Part shown: in pieces, positions 1 to 9,401 of the stretch
Position numbering within the stretch: the stretch's first letter is position 1
Layout: the number at the start of each line of letters is the position of its first letter
Assembly: GCF_024749045.1 (NCBI RefSeq)
Contig: NZ_CP087184.1
Location: 5,456,001 to 5,520,000, forward strand
Length of the DNA: 64,000 nucleotides
Reading direction: 5' to 3'
DNA from: Pseudomonas sp. B21-028
Lineage (GTDB): Bacteria; Pseudomonadota; Gammaproteobacteria; Pseudomonadales; Pseudomonadaceae
Translations under genes and position numbers: made by a program
The notes under the pieces: generated by a model
Told to the model about the DNA's origin: nothing
Databases searched by the model: none
The model's input: the letters and a program-made list of their open reading frames with translations, nothing else

Positions 1-607
1 TCACCACCCAGCCGAGCCGATAAACGAGAGTCGTCCGGTGCTTCGCTTGCAGATCCGGAAATGCCTGGCCCGGCGTCACATGAGCAGTCCATAACGCCGC
101 GCATGGCCAGTCACTGTGCAGCAGCGAACAGCCTGGATGCAGGGTCAAACGCTGGGCATCGAGTTGACTGCTGCTCAGCGCAGCCAGTTCCCCAGCACTC
201 AATGCCACAGCGTCAGCAGCGAACGCCGCACACTGCACCGACCACTCCAGCGCCGCCACGTCAGCAAAATACGGGTAGGCGTGAACGGCTGAGTAATCAT
301 TGAGAAACACCGAAAACTGCGCGCCGAACGTTTTCAGATCGGCTTGGCGCGATGGATATCGCTGGCCATAAGCATGCGCAAGCGTGCGGAAAAACTCATC
401 GCCGACCAACGCCTTGATCACCGGATAGGTCAACGCCAGCGAGCGCTCCTGGTGCTGCCAGAGAGCACTGCGGTAACGCGAAAAACGCTGCAGATCATCG
501 GCACTGGCCGCGTCAAACCAACCCTGCGGCAGAATCGCAGGTGCTGACGAATCGTCGAGGCTTGCAACGAAATCGGCTTGCAACGACGCCAACTCTTCAC
601 GCGTCAA
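1..607 (-). CDS. DUF2063 (BufC-like) DNA-binding-domain protein, 3' end outside window
   Basis: This frame runs from a TTG start at 607 to the window edge, giving about 202 residues that begin [17 protein letters not shown]. The start lies inside the end of the DUF692 gene (the two overlap by 11 bases), which implies translational coupling. The N-terminal pattern (helical start, then [20 protein letters not shown] and Y-P-V-I-K-A-L-V-G) is the DUF2063 fold. This family is nearly always encoded next to a DUF692 protein and is thought to act as its partner or as a substrate-recognition subunit in bufferin/methanobactin-type peptide modification. I see no other ATG that would keep the conserved N-terminus. 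Family assignment is good; the biochemical role is inferred from the pairing only. Confidence 0.75.
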   Translation of the reverse strand, partial: MTREELASLQADFVASLDDSSAPAILPQGWFDAASADDLQRFSRYRSALWQHQERSLALTYPVIKALVGDEFFRTLAHAYGQRYPSRQADLKTFGAQFSVFLNDYSAVHAYPYFADVAALEWSVQCAAFAADAVALSAGELAALSSSQLDAQRLTLHPGCSLLHSDWPCAALWTAHVTPGQAFPDLQAKHRTTLVYRLGWVV

Positions 608-1448
608 TCGGCACCTCAGCAGCAATCGCCCGAGCAATCTCGACCTGACTCAACAGCTCTTCAAACGGCGGCAGACGGGTGTCCCATTCGATCAGCACCG
701 GCACGCTGCCAAACTGGCGCAATGCGCTGCGATACAGCGCCCAGACCGGCTCGGCAACCGCACTGCCATGATCATCCACCAGTAAGCCTTGCTCATGGCT
801 ATGGCCAGCAAGATGCAATTCCCCCAAGCAGCCAACAGCGAGCGTTTGCATGGCGGCCAACGCCGGTTCGCCGTGGTTGCATTGATTGACGTAAAGATTA
901 TTCAAATCCAACAGCACCGCACTCCCGGTGCGCGCCACGACTTCCGCAAGAAACTGCGTCTCACCCAAGGTGTCCCCCTTGTAGCGCAGACTGGTCGACA
1001 CGTTTTCCAGCAACAATTGTTGGCCGAGGGCGCTCTGCACTTGATCGACGCGCTCACAGACCAGGCTCAGAGACGCTTCGGTCAGCGGCAGCGGTAACAG
1101 ATCGTTAATGCAGCGCCCTTCCACCGCGCCCCAGGTCAGGTGTTCCGAAATCAGAAAGGGGCTGACGCTGGCTGCCAACTGGCGAATGCGCTCGACATGT
1201 TCCATGGAAAAACCATGTACAGAACCGATGCCCAATCCCACCCCATGCAGACTGATCGGATAGTGATTGGCCAGGCGCCGCAACACATGCAGATCCCAGC
1301 CACCGGGCCCGAAGTAGTTCTCGGTGTGCACTTCAAGCCAGTCGACGGGCGGCAGTGTCTGCAGAAAGTCAGGGTAATGCGCAGCGCGCAGACCAACACC
1401 AACCGGCGGTAACGGGCGCGTTCGTGACTCGTCGGGCAATGGATTCAT
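597..1448 (-). CDS. DUF692 family protein (MbnB/BufB-like multinuclear iron oxygenase)
   Basis: The product is 283 residues, starting at the ATG at 1446-1448 ([10 protein letters not shown]); a longer in-frame extension reads into tetR and is unlikely. Family signs are [13 protein letters not shown] at the N-terminus, [14 protein letters not shown], then H, E, D and N residues spaced as in the TIM-barrel metal site: [33 protein letters not shown] and [10 protein letters not shown]. Characterised DUF692 proteins (MbnB, BufB, TglH) are di- or tri-iron enzymes that modify cysteine residues in ribosomal peptides, together with a partner such as the DUF2063 protein encoded here. The gene begins 7 bases after the tetR stop, so the three probably form one transcript. 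The usual DUF2282 precursor gene is not next to it. Substrate unknown. Confidence 0.85.
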   Translation of the reverse strand: MNPLPDESRTRPLPPVGVGLRAAHYPDFLQTLPPVDWLEVHTENYFGPGGWDLHVLRRLANHYPISLHGVGLGIGSVHGFSMEHVERIRQLAASVSPFLISEHLTWGAVEGRCINDLLPLPLTEASLSLVCERVDQVQSALGQQLLLENVSTSLRYKGDTLGETQFLAEVVARTGSAVLLDLNNLYVNQCNHGEPALAAMQTLAVGCLGELHLAGHSHEQGLLVDDHGSAVAEPVWALYRSALRQFGSVPVLIEWDTRLPPFEELLSQVEIARAIAAEVPIDA

Positions 1449-1455
1449 GACCCCA

Positions 1456-2067
1456 TTATGCGGACGGAAGCGATCTGTGCAACTGCGCCACGGTCTCCGA
1501 CAACGCCACGGATTTGAGGATCGCGACGTGGCAGGCCTCAAGAATTTCATCAGCCAGTGACGAGTCGTCGGGACAGGCGCGGGACATCACAATGGCGCCG
1601 AGTGCCTGGGCCATTATCGCCAGATGCGTTGCGCGAGCCTTCTCAGCGGCCTCAGGGTTCACGTCTCCTCTTCCCCTCAACACATCCAGTTGGGTCTCGA
1701 TGCCTGCGGCAAAGGTACTGCGGACCTCCTCATCCTCCTTGCGAGCGGCATCCGAGCACAACGCCGCCAGCGTACAGCCTGTGGCCCGGTTATCCCGATG
1801 CTCGCGCGAGAGGTAGACACGCACGAACTCTTGCAGCGAGGCACCGGCAGTGAGCTCCGCGGACTGCGCGATGCCGCACGCCGACGATTCAGCCATCAGG
1901 TCGGCCTTGGAGCGGAAGTGCTTGTAGAAACCTCCCTGGGTAAATCCGGCGGCAGCCATGAGGTCTGCGATGCCAACGCCGTCATAGCCTCGCTCCCGAA
2001 AGAGCGCGGACGCGGTTTCAACAATATGCGCGCGATTCGCCTGCGCCTGTTTCTTCGTGACTTTCAT
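1456..2067 (-). CDS. TetR/AcrR family transcriptional regulator
   Basis: The product is 203 residues from the ATG at 2065-2067 (MKVTKKQAQ). The helix-turn-helix covers about residues 12-55, with recognition helix [10 protein letters not shown] near 42-51, a typical TetR_N signature. The C-terminal part matches the group found beside quinone reductases and drug or electrophile detoxification genes; residues [12 protein letters not shown] and SRACPD contain cysteines that could sense thiol reagents, which is inference. It is divergent from the oxidoreductase gene at 2372, and the gap holds a palindrome (2107-2126) suited to a TetR dimer, so autoregulation and control of that neighbour are likely. 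The DUF692 gene starts 7 bases downstream on the same strand. Confidence 0.85.
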   Translation of the reverse strand: MKVTKKQAQANRAHIVETASALFRERGYDGVGIADLMAAAGFTQGGFYKHFRSKADLMAESSACGIAQSAELTAGASLQEFVRVYLSREHRDNRATGCTLAALCSDAARKEDEEVRSTFAAGIETQLDVLRGRGDVNPEAAEKARATHLAIMAQALGAIVMSRACPDDSSLADEILEACHVAILKSVALSETVAQLHRSLPSA

Positions 2068-2106
2068 CGTCCGTCCAAGCGTTGCCCAACTTGCGATCAG
2101 CATACA

Positions 2107-2132
2107 TTGATGTCATCCAACATCAAAATGTT
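2107..2132. promoter_or_regulatory. Candidate TetR operator (two overlapping palindromes)
   Basis: TTGATGT-N6-ACATCAA spans 2107-2126 with perfect 7-base arms. An overlapping palindrome, AACAT-CAAA-ATGTT, spans 2119-2132. They lie 40-65 bases upstream of the tetR start, in the divergent gap. Dimeric palindromes of this size are typical TetR binding sites. Binding has not been shown here. The rest of the 2068-2371 gap shows no other structure I can name. Confidence 0.5.
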
Positions 2133-2371
2133 GACATTTTAGAGTTCGATCGTAATTATTGAAACCAATTCCAGACCAGAAACCGGAAACCGTAACCGCG
2201 CAAGGTTTGATGTCGGATATTCGCCAAGCCCACGCCGCTGAGCGCTATCAACCGAAAGCCTGAGTGCCACGGCTCTCGCTCAATCAACGCAATTGAACGC
2301 AAAGCTTCCCTGTGGCCATGTCGTGGGGGAGCGAAGTGCCAATGGCAGACCCACATCGGAATCAAAGCACC

Positions 2372-3373
2372 ATGAAAGCACTCACATTCAAACGCTATGG
2401 CAAGTCGCCGCAAATCGGGTTTGAGCAAGTTGCCCGACCGACAATCGCGCCCGATGAAATGCTGGTCGAGGTCTATGCCGCCGGGGTGAACCCGATCGAC
2501 AACATGATTCCAACCGGTATGTTCAAACCTGTCCTGAAATTCAGTTTGCCAGCCGTCATGGGCAGCGATCTCGCGGGCGTGGTCATTGAGGTTGGCAGTG
2601 CGGTCACTCGCTTCAAGGCAGGTGACGCGATATTTGCCAGTCTTTTTGACCTGGGCACCGGCTCAATCGCCGAGTTTGCAGTCGTACCCGAAACGGTTGC
2701 CGCATTAAAGCCCGAGAACCTGGATTTCGTGCAAGCCGCATCCCTGCCCATGGTGGGGCTGACCTCCTGGCAAGCGTTGAAAGAGCGCGCCCATCTCAAG
2801 GCCGGTCAGAAACTGTTCGTCCCGGCAGGATCAGGAGGTATCGGGACCTTCGCGATCCAACTGGCAAAACATCTGGGGGCCAAGGTCGCTACCACGACCA
2901 GTACCGCAAACATCGAGCTGGTACGTAGCCTGGGCGCAGACGAAGTGGTCGATTACAAGAAACAGGCATTTGAGCGGGTGCTCAGTGGTTACGATGTGGT
3001 ACTCGGCACAACTCGAGGAGACACGCTTGAAAGGTCCATTGGCATTCTCAAGCCGGGCGGAAAAATTGTTTCACTGATCGGCCCCCTGGACAAAGCCTTT
3101 GCCAAGGCCCGTCGGATGAATGCTCTCCTCTCGTTCGTCTTCGGCCTGATGAGCCGCAAGATCATCGCTCTGGCGAAAAAGCACAACGTGACCTATTCGT
3201 TCCTGTTCGTTCGCCCGGACGGCACTCAGCTCAATGAAATTGGCATGCTGGTCAGATCCGAGCGCATCAAGCCTGTCATTGATCGGGTCTTTGCTTTCGA
3301 GAACGCGAAAGAAGCACTCGACTATCTGAGTCAAGGTCGAGCAAAAGGTAAGGTCGTCGTTAAGATCAAATGA
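2372..3373 (+). CDS. NADP-dependent quinone oxidoreductase-like protein (zinc-free MDR family)
   Basis: The product is 333 residues, starting at MKALTFKRYG; the upstream in-frame ATGs at 2312 and 2342 lack the family N-terminus. An N-terminal GroES-like domain (to about residue 120, with AGVNPIDNMIPTGMF and GSDLAGVV) is followed by a Rossmann domain whose dinucleotide motif AGSGGIG is at 152-158. The catalytic-zinc and structural-zinc cysteines of alcohol dehydrogenases are absent, placing it among quinone or enoyl reductases that use NAD(P)H. It is divergent from a tetR gene with a palindrome between them, a common arrangement for an inducible detoxification enzyme. The actual substrate cannot be read from the sequence. 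Confidence 0.85.
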   Translation: MKALTFKRYGKSPQIGFEQVARPTIAPDEMLVEVYAAGVNPIDNMIPTGMFKPVLKFSLPAVMGSDLAGVVIEVGSAVTRFKAGDAIFASLFDLGTGSIAEFAVVPETVAALKPENLDFVQAASLPMVGLTSWQALKERAHLKAGQKLFVPAGSGGIGTFAIQLAKHLGAKVATTTSTANIELVRSLGADEVVDYKKQAFERVLSGYDVVLGTTRGDTLERSIGILKPGGKIVSLIGPLDKAFAKARRMNALLSFVFGLMSRKIIALAKKHNVTYSFLFVRPDGTQLNEIGMLVRSERIKPVIDRVFAFENAKEALDYLSQGRAKGKVVVKIK

Positions 3374-3601
3374 GTGAGTAGCAGGCCAGAGCAGGTGCAT
3401 ATTAGTTGTGGCCTGGCTCAGCCCCGTCGTGATCGTCAGAATCCAGCAGGCCAACCAGTTTCATCAGGTCATTCCTCCGTGATGCGGACCAATCCTGTTT
3501 TCTGGCGGTACTGCTGAGAAACGGGGCCCTGTCGGTTTGCACCCTGCGTCTCGCATCGCTACAGTCCGACTCTATATCCCATGCCACGGATGGAGCAGCA
3601 C

Positions 3602-5443
3602 GTGCTTACAGACCTCAAACCGAATCTTTATCGCCTGTCAGCCGTTTCTTTGCTGGCTGTCGCCCTCTCCCTCGTTGCCTGTAAGGCTCCGCCCTCCTCC
3701 TCCACATCCGCATTACCCACCGCACCGGAAATCGCTTCCGGTTACCGCGCCGATCTGCAGGCCCGCCATGCCGAAAAGCACATGGCCGCCGCAGCCAATC
3801 CTTTGGCCGCCGAGGCCGGGCGAGAGATGTTGCGGCGTGGGGGCTCGGCCATCGACGCGGCGATTGCGATGCAAGCGGTGTTGACCTTGGTGGAACCGCA
3901 GTCTTCAGGCATCGGCGGCGGAGCATTCATTGTGCTGTGGGATGGCAAGGCCGTGCGTACTTACGATGGTCGCGAAACGGCACCGGCCGGCGCTACAGAG
4001 CGACTTTTCCTGCAGGCCGATGGCAAACCCATGCCGTTTACCGCCGCACAGATCGGTGGCCGTTCGGTCGGCACGCCGGGTGTGTTGCGTGCGCTGGAAC
4101 TGGCCCACCGAAAACACGGACACTTGAAATGGGCAACACTGTTCGAACCGGCCATCAAGCTGGCGGAACAAGGTTTCCCGATCTCGCCACGTTTGCACTC
4201 AATGATTGCCAGCGACCCGTCCCTGCCTGGCTCGCCGGACATGGCCGCTTACTTCCTGAATACCGATGGCAGCCCGAAAGCCGTCGGCACGCTGCTGAAA
4301 AATCCGGCATTGGCCGGTGTGCTCAAGCGCATCGCCAATGAAGGTCCCGATGCGTTGTACGAAGGACCGGTGGCCCGGGAAATCGTCGCCAAGGTGCAGG
4401 GCCATGCCAACGCCGGCAGCCTTTCGCTGAACGACCTGAAAGGCTACGCCGCCCGGGAGCGCGCGCCGCTGTGTACCGACTACAAGCGCTGGCAGGTCTG
4501 CGGCATGGCCCCGCCCTCTTCCGGCGGGATCGCCGTAGCACAGATTCTCGGGACCTTGCAGGCCTTGGAACAGCGCGACAGCCACACCGCCCTCGCCCCC
4601 TTGAAACCCATCAAGAGCGGCAAACCCGCCGGCCTTGAGCCCGCGCCCGAAGCCGTGCACCTGATCGCCGAAGCGGAACGTCTGGCCTACGCCGACCGCG
4701 CCCAGTATGTCGCCGATTCAGACTTCGTCCCTGTGCCGGTCAAGGGCCTGGTCGACCCCGGCTACCTGGCCAGCCGCGCCAACCTGATCGGCCCGCGCAG
4801 CATGGGCGTTGCCAAGCCCGGTACACCACCAGGCATCCAGGTGGCCTACGCCCCGGACCGTTCGCCGCTGCGTATCTCAACCTCGCAAGTGGTGGCGGTG
4901 GACGACCAGGGCGGCGCCGTGTCCATGACCACCACGGTGGAATCGGCATTCGGCTCACATCTGATGGTCCAGGGTTTCATGCTCAACAACCAGATGACCG
5001 ACTTCTCGTTCATCCCGGAAGAGAATGGACAAAAAGTCGCCAACCGCGTCGAACCCGGCAAACGCCCACGTTCATCCATGGCTCCGACACTGATTTTCGA
5101 CCGTCAGAATGGTGAGCTGCTGGCCGCTGTCGGCTCCCCGGGGGGCTCTCAGATCATCGAGTACGTAACCAAATCGGTGATCGGCATGCTGGACTGGAAC
5201 CTGGACCCACAAACCGCCATCAACCTGCCCAACTTCGGCAGCCGCAATGGCCCCACCGAGCTGGAACAAGGGCAATTCAGTCCTGCGTTGATCCAGGCGT
5301 TGAAGGATAAGGGCCATACGGTGAGCGAAATCGATATGACCAGCGGCACCCAGGCGATTGTCCGGGTGCGTGACGCGCAAGGGAAAACATCACTCGCCGG
5401 GGGAGCGGATCCTCGGCGTGAAGGTGAAGCGCTGGGGGATTGA
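3602..5443 (+). CDS. ggt: Gamma-glutamyltransferase, lipoprotein-type signal
   Basis: I place the start at GTG 3602, which has GGAG at 3592-3595 in front of it and gives 613 residues; ATGs at 3581 and 3590 are in frame but lack a ribosome site. The N-terminus has a hydrophobic run ending LSLVACKAP, a lipobox, so export and lipid anchoring are expected. The family pattern follows: HMAAAANPLAAEAGREMLRRGGSAIDAA-type opening (shortened here), SSGIGGGAF, and the small-subunit start at Thr~427 in RISTSQVVAVDD, where autocleavage gives the catalytic threonine. LNNQMTDFS and GSPGGSQII are further conserved blocks. The enzyme hydrolyses or transfers the gamma-glutamyl group of glutathione in the periplasm. 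Stand-alone gene, convergent with the next one. Confidence 0.93.
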   Translation: MLTDLKPNLYRLSAVSLLAVALSLVACKAPPSSSTSALPTAPEIASGYRADLQARHAEKHMAAAANPLAAEAGREMLRRGGSAIDAAIAMQAVLTLVEPQSSGIGGGAFIVLWDGKAVRTYDGRETAPAGATERLFLQADGKPMPFTAAQIGGRSVGTPGVLRALELAHRKHGHLKWATLFEPAIKLAEQGFPISPRLHSMIASDPSLPGSPDMAAYFLNTDGSPKAVGTLLKNPALAGVLKRIANEGPDALYEGPVAREIVAKVQGHANAGSLSLNDLKGYAARERAPLCTDYKRWQVCGMAPPSSGGIAVAQILGTLQALEQRDSHTALAPLKPIKSGKPAGLEPAPEAVHLIAEAERLAYADRAQYVADSDFVPVPVKGLVDPGYLASRANLIGPRSMGVAKPGTPPGIQVAYAPDRSPLRISTSQVVAVDDQGGAVSMTTTVESAFGSHLMVQGFMLNNQMTDFSFIPEENGQKVANRVEPGKRPRSSMAPTLIFDRQNGELLAAVGSPGGSQIIEYVTKSVIGMLDWNLDPQTAINLPNFGSRNGPTELEQGQFSPALIQALKDKGHTVSEIDMTSGTQAIVRVRDAQGKTSLAGGADPRREGEALGD

Positions 5444-5460
5444 ATGGATACCTGGCTCCC

Positions 5461-5679
5461 TCACGACTGTCCGTCCTCAGGTTGATAAATCAGCAGATCG
5501 CCGGGCTGACACTCCAGGTAATTGCAGATGGCCTCGAGCGTCGCCAGGCGTATGCCCTTGACCTTTCCCTGCTTCAACAGGGAGAGGTTGGCTTCCGTGA
5601 TGCCTATGGCGGCGGCCAGGTCCTTGGATTTGACCTTGCGCGTCGCCAGCATCACATCCAGTTGAATAACGATAGGCAT
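5461..5679 (-). CDS. Small Cro/CI-type HTH regulator (YozG-like)
   Basis: A 72-residue protein starting MPIVIQLDVML. Nearly all of it is one helix-turn-helix: KSKDLAAAIGITEANLSLLK forms helices 2 and 3, followed by LATLEAICNYLECQPGDLLIY, the standard ending of the YozG/HTH_26 group. It starts 7 bases after the stop of the DUF2975 membrane-protein gene, so the two are co-transcribed. This HTH plus DUF2975 pairing recurs in many bacteria, and the small regulator is expected to control its own operon. No physiological signal is known to me. Confidence 0.87.
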   Translation of the reverse strand: MPIVIQLDVMLATRKVKSKDLAAAIGITEANLSLLKQGKVKGIRLATLEAICNYLECQPGDLLIYQPEDGQS

Positions 5680-5686
5680 GGGGTTC

Positions 5687-6241
5687 TCAAACGAAAGTTC
5701 TGTTTTCTGAGTCGACTTCACTGGCCTGGGACAATATCCGCGCAATAATTGCGATACAGGCGGCCAGGAACAAGGCGACGAAGGACGGGGCGGTGATGCT
5801 GATGGTCAGCAACCGCTCGCCGACCGGCGCGTTGATCGTGACCAGCAAGCTGAGAAACGGCTCGCACAGGAAATCCAGCAACACCCACAGCGCTACCGCG
5901 CGACCCGCGTTTCCCAAGTAAACCGCTGCCTCACTGGAAAAATACTGCCCCTGGGCATAGCGCCTGAAGAGCTGGCGCAGGTTGACCAGCCCGGCCGCCA
6001 GCGCCAGCAGAGGCACGCTGGACAAAAGAATCCCGCCAAGACGTTGCCAGCTCGTCAACGCCGTCGCCCCTCCGGGCAAACTGGACAACTGCCGCTCGGT
6101 CAGGGAAAAGCCCAGGCCGTATTTTGACGCAATATCAGGAAACAGCCAGGCAGCCGCGTTGACGGCCATCATCGCGACAATGAAAACAAGCGTGATGGCA
6201 GCCATGCGCTGGCTGTACAGGGCGAGACGATTCGAACACAT
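5687..6241 (-). CDS. DUF2975 family inner-membrane protein
   Basis: The product is 184 residues from the ATG at 6239-6241 (MCSNRLALYSQ), chosen because TGGAG lies 7 bases upstream; the ATG at 6299-6301 would add an unrelated stretch with no ribosome site. Four hydrophobic segments are visible: around residues 14-35, 70-90, 115-135 and 148-172. The order of segments with the LRQLFRRYAQGQYFS loop is typical of DUF2975. Function is unknown; its constant partner is the small HTH regulator encoded directly downstream. Confidence 0.82.
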   Translation of the reverse strand: MCSNRLALYSQRMAAITLVFIVAMMAVNAAAWLFPDIASKYGLGFSLTERQLSSLPGGATALTSWQRLGGILLSSVPLLALAAGLVNLRQLFRRYAQGQYFSSEAAVYLGNAGRAVALWVLLDFLCEPFLSLLVTINAPVGERLLTISITAPSFVALFLAACIAIIARILSQASEVDSENRTFV

Positions 6242-6333
6242 GTCGGGGCTCCAATAGAGTACGGGAGCGCCAAACATAGCCACGAAATTATCGTACAACA
6301 ATAATTAATATGTAAAAAACAATAACGCCCGCA

Positions 6334-7650
6334 TCAAGTCGACAGTTGATTGGCGAACTGGCTCACGGCATCGACCACTTTCTTCGCCCCATCCTGGATC
6401 TCGACGATCACCGTCCCCGCCTCGGCAGCCAGGGCAAGGCCTTGTTCGGCCTGGTGTTGTCCATCCGTCATCAGCGACACGGCATTACGCGCCATGTCCT
6501 GGTTCTGGCGAACCACGCCGACGATTTCATCGGTCGCCTGGCTGGTACGCGACGCCAGTTGCCGCACCTCATCGGCCACCACCGCAAAGCCCCGGCCCTG
6601 TTCGCCGGCACGAGCGGCTTCGATGGCCGCGTTGAGCGCCAGCAGGTTGGTCTGTTCGGCGATGCCGCTGATGGTTTTGACGATGGTGCCGATCACCAGG
6701 GATTGCTCGTTCAGCGCCTCGATGCCTTCGCCGGCGGTCTGCATGTGCCGGGCCAGGTCACGCATCACGTCTACGGCCTGAGTCACCACGGTGGTACCGC
6801 GCTGGGCACTGTTGTCGGTCTGCAACGAGGTGCTGTAGGCGATATTGGCGGCCTCGGCGACGGCCTTTTCCTGATTGACCTGATCGGTGATGTTCGTGGC
6901 GAACTTGACCACCTTGTACAGTCTATCGTTGGCGTCGACCACCGGGTTATAGGAAGCCTCCAGCCATACTTCACGACCATTGCTGTCGAGGCGCTTGAAG
7001 CGGCCGGCAACGAACTCACCGCTGTTCAGGCGTTTCCAGAACTGCTGGTAGGCGGGGCTGTTGTATTCCTCCGGCTCGCAAAAGCTGCGGTGATGCTTGC
7101 CCTTGACCTGCGCCAGGCTATAGCCCATGGCATTGAGAAAACGATCATTGGCTGTCAGTACGTGACCGTCCAGGTCAAATTCGATCACGGCGGTTGAACG
7201 CACCAACGCACCGATGAGGTTTTCATGTTCGCGAGAAGCTTCAATGGTGCGGGTCAGGTCACTGGAGTACATCGAGAAATAGCGGACTCGCCCATCTTCG
7301 CCTTTTACCGGCTGAAGAATCGAACGCAACCAGGCTTCCTTGCCGTTGCCCCGCAGCAGGCGCACGGCGCCAGAGAAATGCTCGCCGCGGGTCAATGCCG
7401 TCTTGAAGCGAAGCTGGAACTCATTGGACTTCAAGTAGGCCGGCACCAGATCGTCCACCCCCCGACCAATGAGGTCCTGGCTCTTGTAGTGCATTTCATC
7501 GAGAAATTTCTGATTGACCGTTTGCACCCGCCCTTCTGCATCGAGGATGAGCGCGAGCATTTCGCGGTCCAGGCTTTCCTTCACTTGCATGAGGCTGGAG
7601 AGTTCTTGGCGAAGAGCCGTCAGCTCCTGCTTCAAGCGTTGATTGAACAT
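6334..7650 (-). CDS. Soluble PAS-PAS methyl-accepting chemotaxis protein (BdlA-like)
   Basis: The product is 438 residues. GGAG sits 7 bases before the second ATG (7648-7650, MFNQRLKQ) and only 1 base before the first, so the second is preferred. After a short coiled coil come two PAS domains (about 20-130 and 140-260; each followed by a PAC segment, e.g. [15 protein letters not shown]) and an MCP signalling domain whose hairpin tip contains [19 protein letters not shown] and [13 protein letters not shown], the CheA/CheW contact. There is no transmembrane segment and the C-terminal methylation bundle is short, which matches the BdlA class of cytoplasmic receptors that act in biofilm dispersal in P. 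aeruginosa. Ligand or cofactor (haem or FAD) cannot be read from sequence. Monocistronic. Confidence 0.9.
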   Translation of the reverse strand: MFNQRLKQELTALRQELSSLMQVKESLDREMLALILDAEGRVQTVNQKFLDEMHYKSQDLIGRGVDDLVPAYLKSNEFQLRFKTALTRGEHFSGAVRLLRGNGKEAWLRSILQPVKGEDGRVRYFSMYSSDLTRTIEASREHENLIGALVRSTAVIEFDLDGHVLTANDRFLNAMGYSLAQVKGKHHRSFCEPEEYNSPAYQQFWKRLNSGEFVAGRFKRLDSNGREVWLEASYNPVVDANDRLYKVVKFATNITDQVNQEKAVAEAANIAYSTSLQTDNSAQRGTTVVTQAVDVMRDLARHMQTAGEGIEALNEQSLVIGTIVKTISGIAEQTNLLALNAAIEAARAGEQGRGFAVVADEVRQLASRTSQATDEIVGVVRQNQDMARNAVSLMTDGQHQAEQGLALAAEAGTVIVEIQDGAKKVVDAVSQFANQLST

Positions 7651-7871
7651 AGACATGCTCCGGGTGGCAGGAGAGTTGACAAGCTGTTCTCATGCCATCG
7701 GCGCGGCGACTTGTTTCTAAAGAGTGCCATTGGTCGGCTTGGTGGTTTGCGGAACGCTCGCGAACCCTGGCCCGTCTTTCACGGTCAGTGAATTGTTCTA
7801 CCGTTGTCGGGGCCTCGCCGCTCCAGATACCCGTACCCATAAAATCAATCACAAGAATCGAGGTAATCGCC

Positions 7872-9290
7872 GTGACCACCGACATTCAAGACAGCCGCTC
7901 CGCCCGCTTCGCCTTGCGCTGTTCCAGTTTTGCCGAACGCTGGTTTCCCGACTCCTGGGTCTTTGCCGCGCTGGCGGTGCTGGTGGTCGCGCTGGCGACA
8001 CAGTTCATCGGTGCCGCGCCCACGGCCGCCGCCATGGCGTTCGGCGATGGCTTCTGGAGCCTGATCCCGTTCACCATGCAAATGGCCTTCGTCGTGATCG
8101 GTGGCTACGTGGTCGCCAGCTCGCCGCCCGCCGTCAGGCTGATCGATCGCCTGGCACGTATCCCAAGGAACGGGCGATCCGCGGTGGCCTGGGTGGCGCT
8201 GATTTCCATGGTCGCCTCGTTGCTCAACTGGGGCCTGTCGCTGGTCTTCGGTGGCCTGCTGGTGCGCGCCCTCGCCCGCCGCACCGATCTGAAAATGGAT
8301 TATCGCGCCGCCGGTGCCGCCGCTTACCTGGGCCTCGGCGCGGTGTGGGCCCTGGGCCTATCGTCGTCGGCCGCGCAGTTGCAGGCCAACCCGGCCAGCC
8401 TGCCGCCGTCGATCCTGTCGATCACCGGTGTCATTCCGTTCACCCAGACCATTTTCCTCTGGCAGTCCGGCGTGATGTTGCTGGCGCTGATCGTCATTTC
8501 GCTGCTGGTGGCCTATGCGACCGCCCCAGGTCCGAATAGCGCCCGTGACGCCGCCGCGTGCGGGATCGACCCCAGCTTCAGCATGCCGGCCCTGCAGCCT
8601 CGCACCCGTCCCGGGGAATGGCTGGAACACAGCCCGCTGCTGACTATCGCACTGGTGCTGCTGGCCGCCGGTTGGCTGTTCCACGAGTTTTCGACCAAAC
8701 CGGCGATCAACGCAATTTCAGGACTCAACACCTACAACTTCCTGTTCCTGATGCTCGGCGCTTTGCTGCACTGGCGCCCACGCAGTTTTCTCGATGCGGT
8801 GGCCCGCGCGGTACCGACCACTACCGGCGTATTGATCCAGTTTCCGCTATACGGCTCGATCGCCGCGCTGCTGACCACCGTCAAGGGCAGCGATGCCCAG
8901 ACACTCGCCCACCATATCTCGACTTTTTTTGTACAGATTGCTTCCCATGACACTTACGCCTTGTTGATGGGGGTCTACTCGGCGGTCCTGGGGTTCTTCA
9001 TTCCTTCCGGCGGAGGCAAGTGGATCATCGAGGCCCCCTATGTGATGCAGGTGGCCAATGACCTGGAGTACCACCTGGGTTGGGCGGTGCAGATCTACAA
9101 CGCCGCCGAAGCGCTGCCAAACCTCATCAACCCCTTCTACATGCTGCCGCTGCTGGGTGTGTTGGGGCTCAAAGCCAGGGACTTGATCGGTTTTTCCTTC
9201 GTGCAACTGCTGGTGCATGCACCGTTGGTGCTGGTGCTGCTATGGGCGCTGGGGACAACATTGGCTTATTTGCCGCCAGTGATGCCATAA
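7872..9290 (+). CDS. atoE: Short-chain fatty acid transporter, AtoE family
   Basis: The product is 472 residues, starting at GTG 7872 (read M-TTDIQDSRSARFALRC) with GAGGTAA just upstream; the open frame continues to 7692 but overlaps the promoter region of the divergent chemoreceptor gene. The protein is almost entirely hydrophobic, with 10-12 membrane helices, and carries the family blocks NWGLSLVFGGLLVRALARR, FPLYGSIAAL and FFIPSGGGKWIIEAPYVMQ. AtoE/TIGR00366 proteins take up acetoacetate or short-chain fatty acids such as butyrate. No ato catabolic genes are next to it here. A clear hairpin terminator follows 12 bases after the stop. Confidence 0.9.
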   Translation: MTTDIQDSRSARFALRCSSFAERWFPDSWVFAALAVLVVALATQFIGAAPTAAAMAFGDGFWSLIPFTMQMAFVVIGGYVVASSPPAVRLIDRLARIPRNGRSAVAWVALISMVASLLNWGLSLVFGGLLVRALARRTDLKMDYRAAGAAAYLGLGAVWALGLSSSAAQLQANPASLPPSILSITGVIPFTQTIFLWQSGVMLLALIVISLLVAYATAPGPNSARDAAACGIDPSFSMPALQPRTRPGEWLEHSPLLTIALVLLAAGWLFHEFSTKPAINAISGLNTYNFLFLMLGALLHWRPRSFLDAVARAVPTTTGVLIQFPLYGSIAALLTTVKGSDAQTLAHHISTFFVQIASHDTYALLMGVYSAVLGFFIPSGGGKWIIEAPYVMQVANDLEYHLGWAVQIYNAAEALPNLINPFYMLPLLGVLGLKARDLIGFSFVQLLVHAPLVLVLLWALGTTLAYLPPVMP

Positions 9291-9302
9291 AGCCATAAAA
9301 AA

Positions 9303-9334
9303 GGGCCGATATTTATATCGGCCCACTTTTTCTT
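9303..9334 (+). terminator. Rho-independent terminator after the AtoE-family gene
   Basis: GGGCCGATA-TTTA-TATCGGCCC at 9303-9324 forms a perfect 9-bp stem and is followed by a T-rich run from 9327. Confidence 0.9.
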
Positions 9335-9401
9335 CGGCTCGGTCTGTTTCAGTATGGGGGCGCCCTGTTCGAAGGGCTCAAACGCTGAAAAGGATCTGAG
9401 C

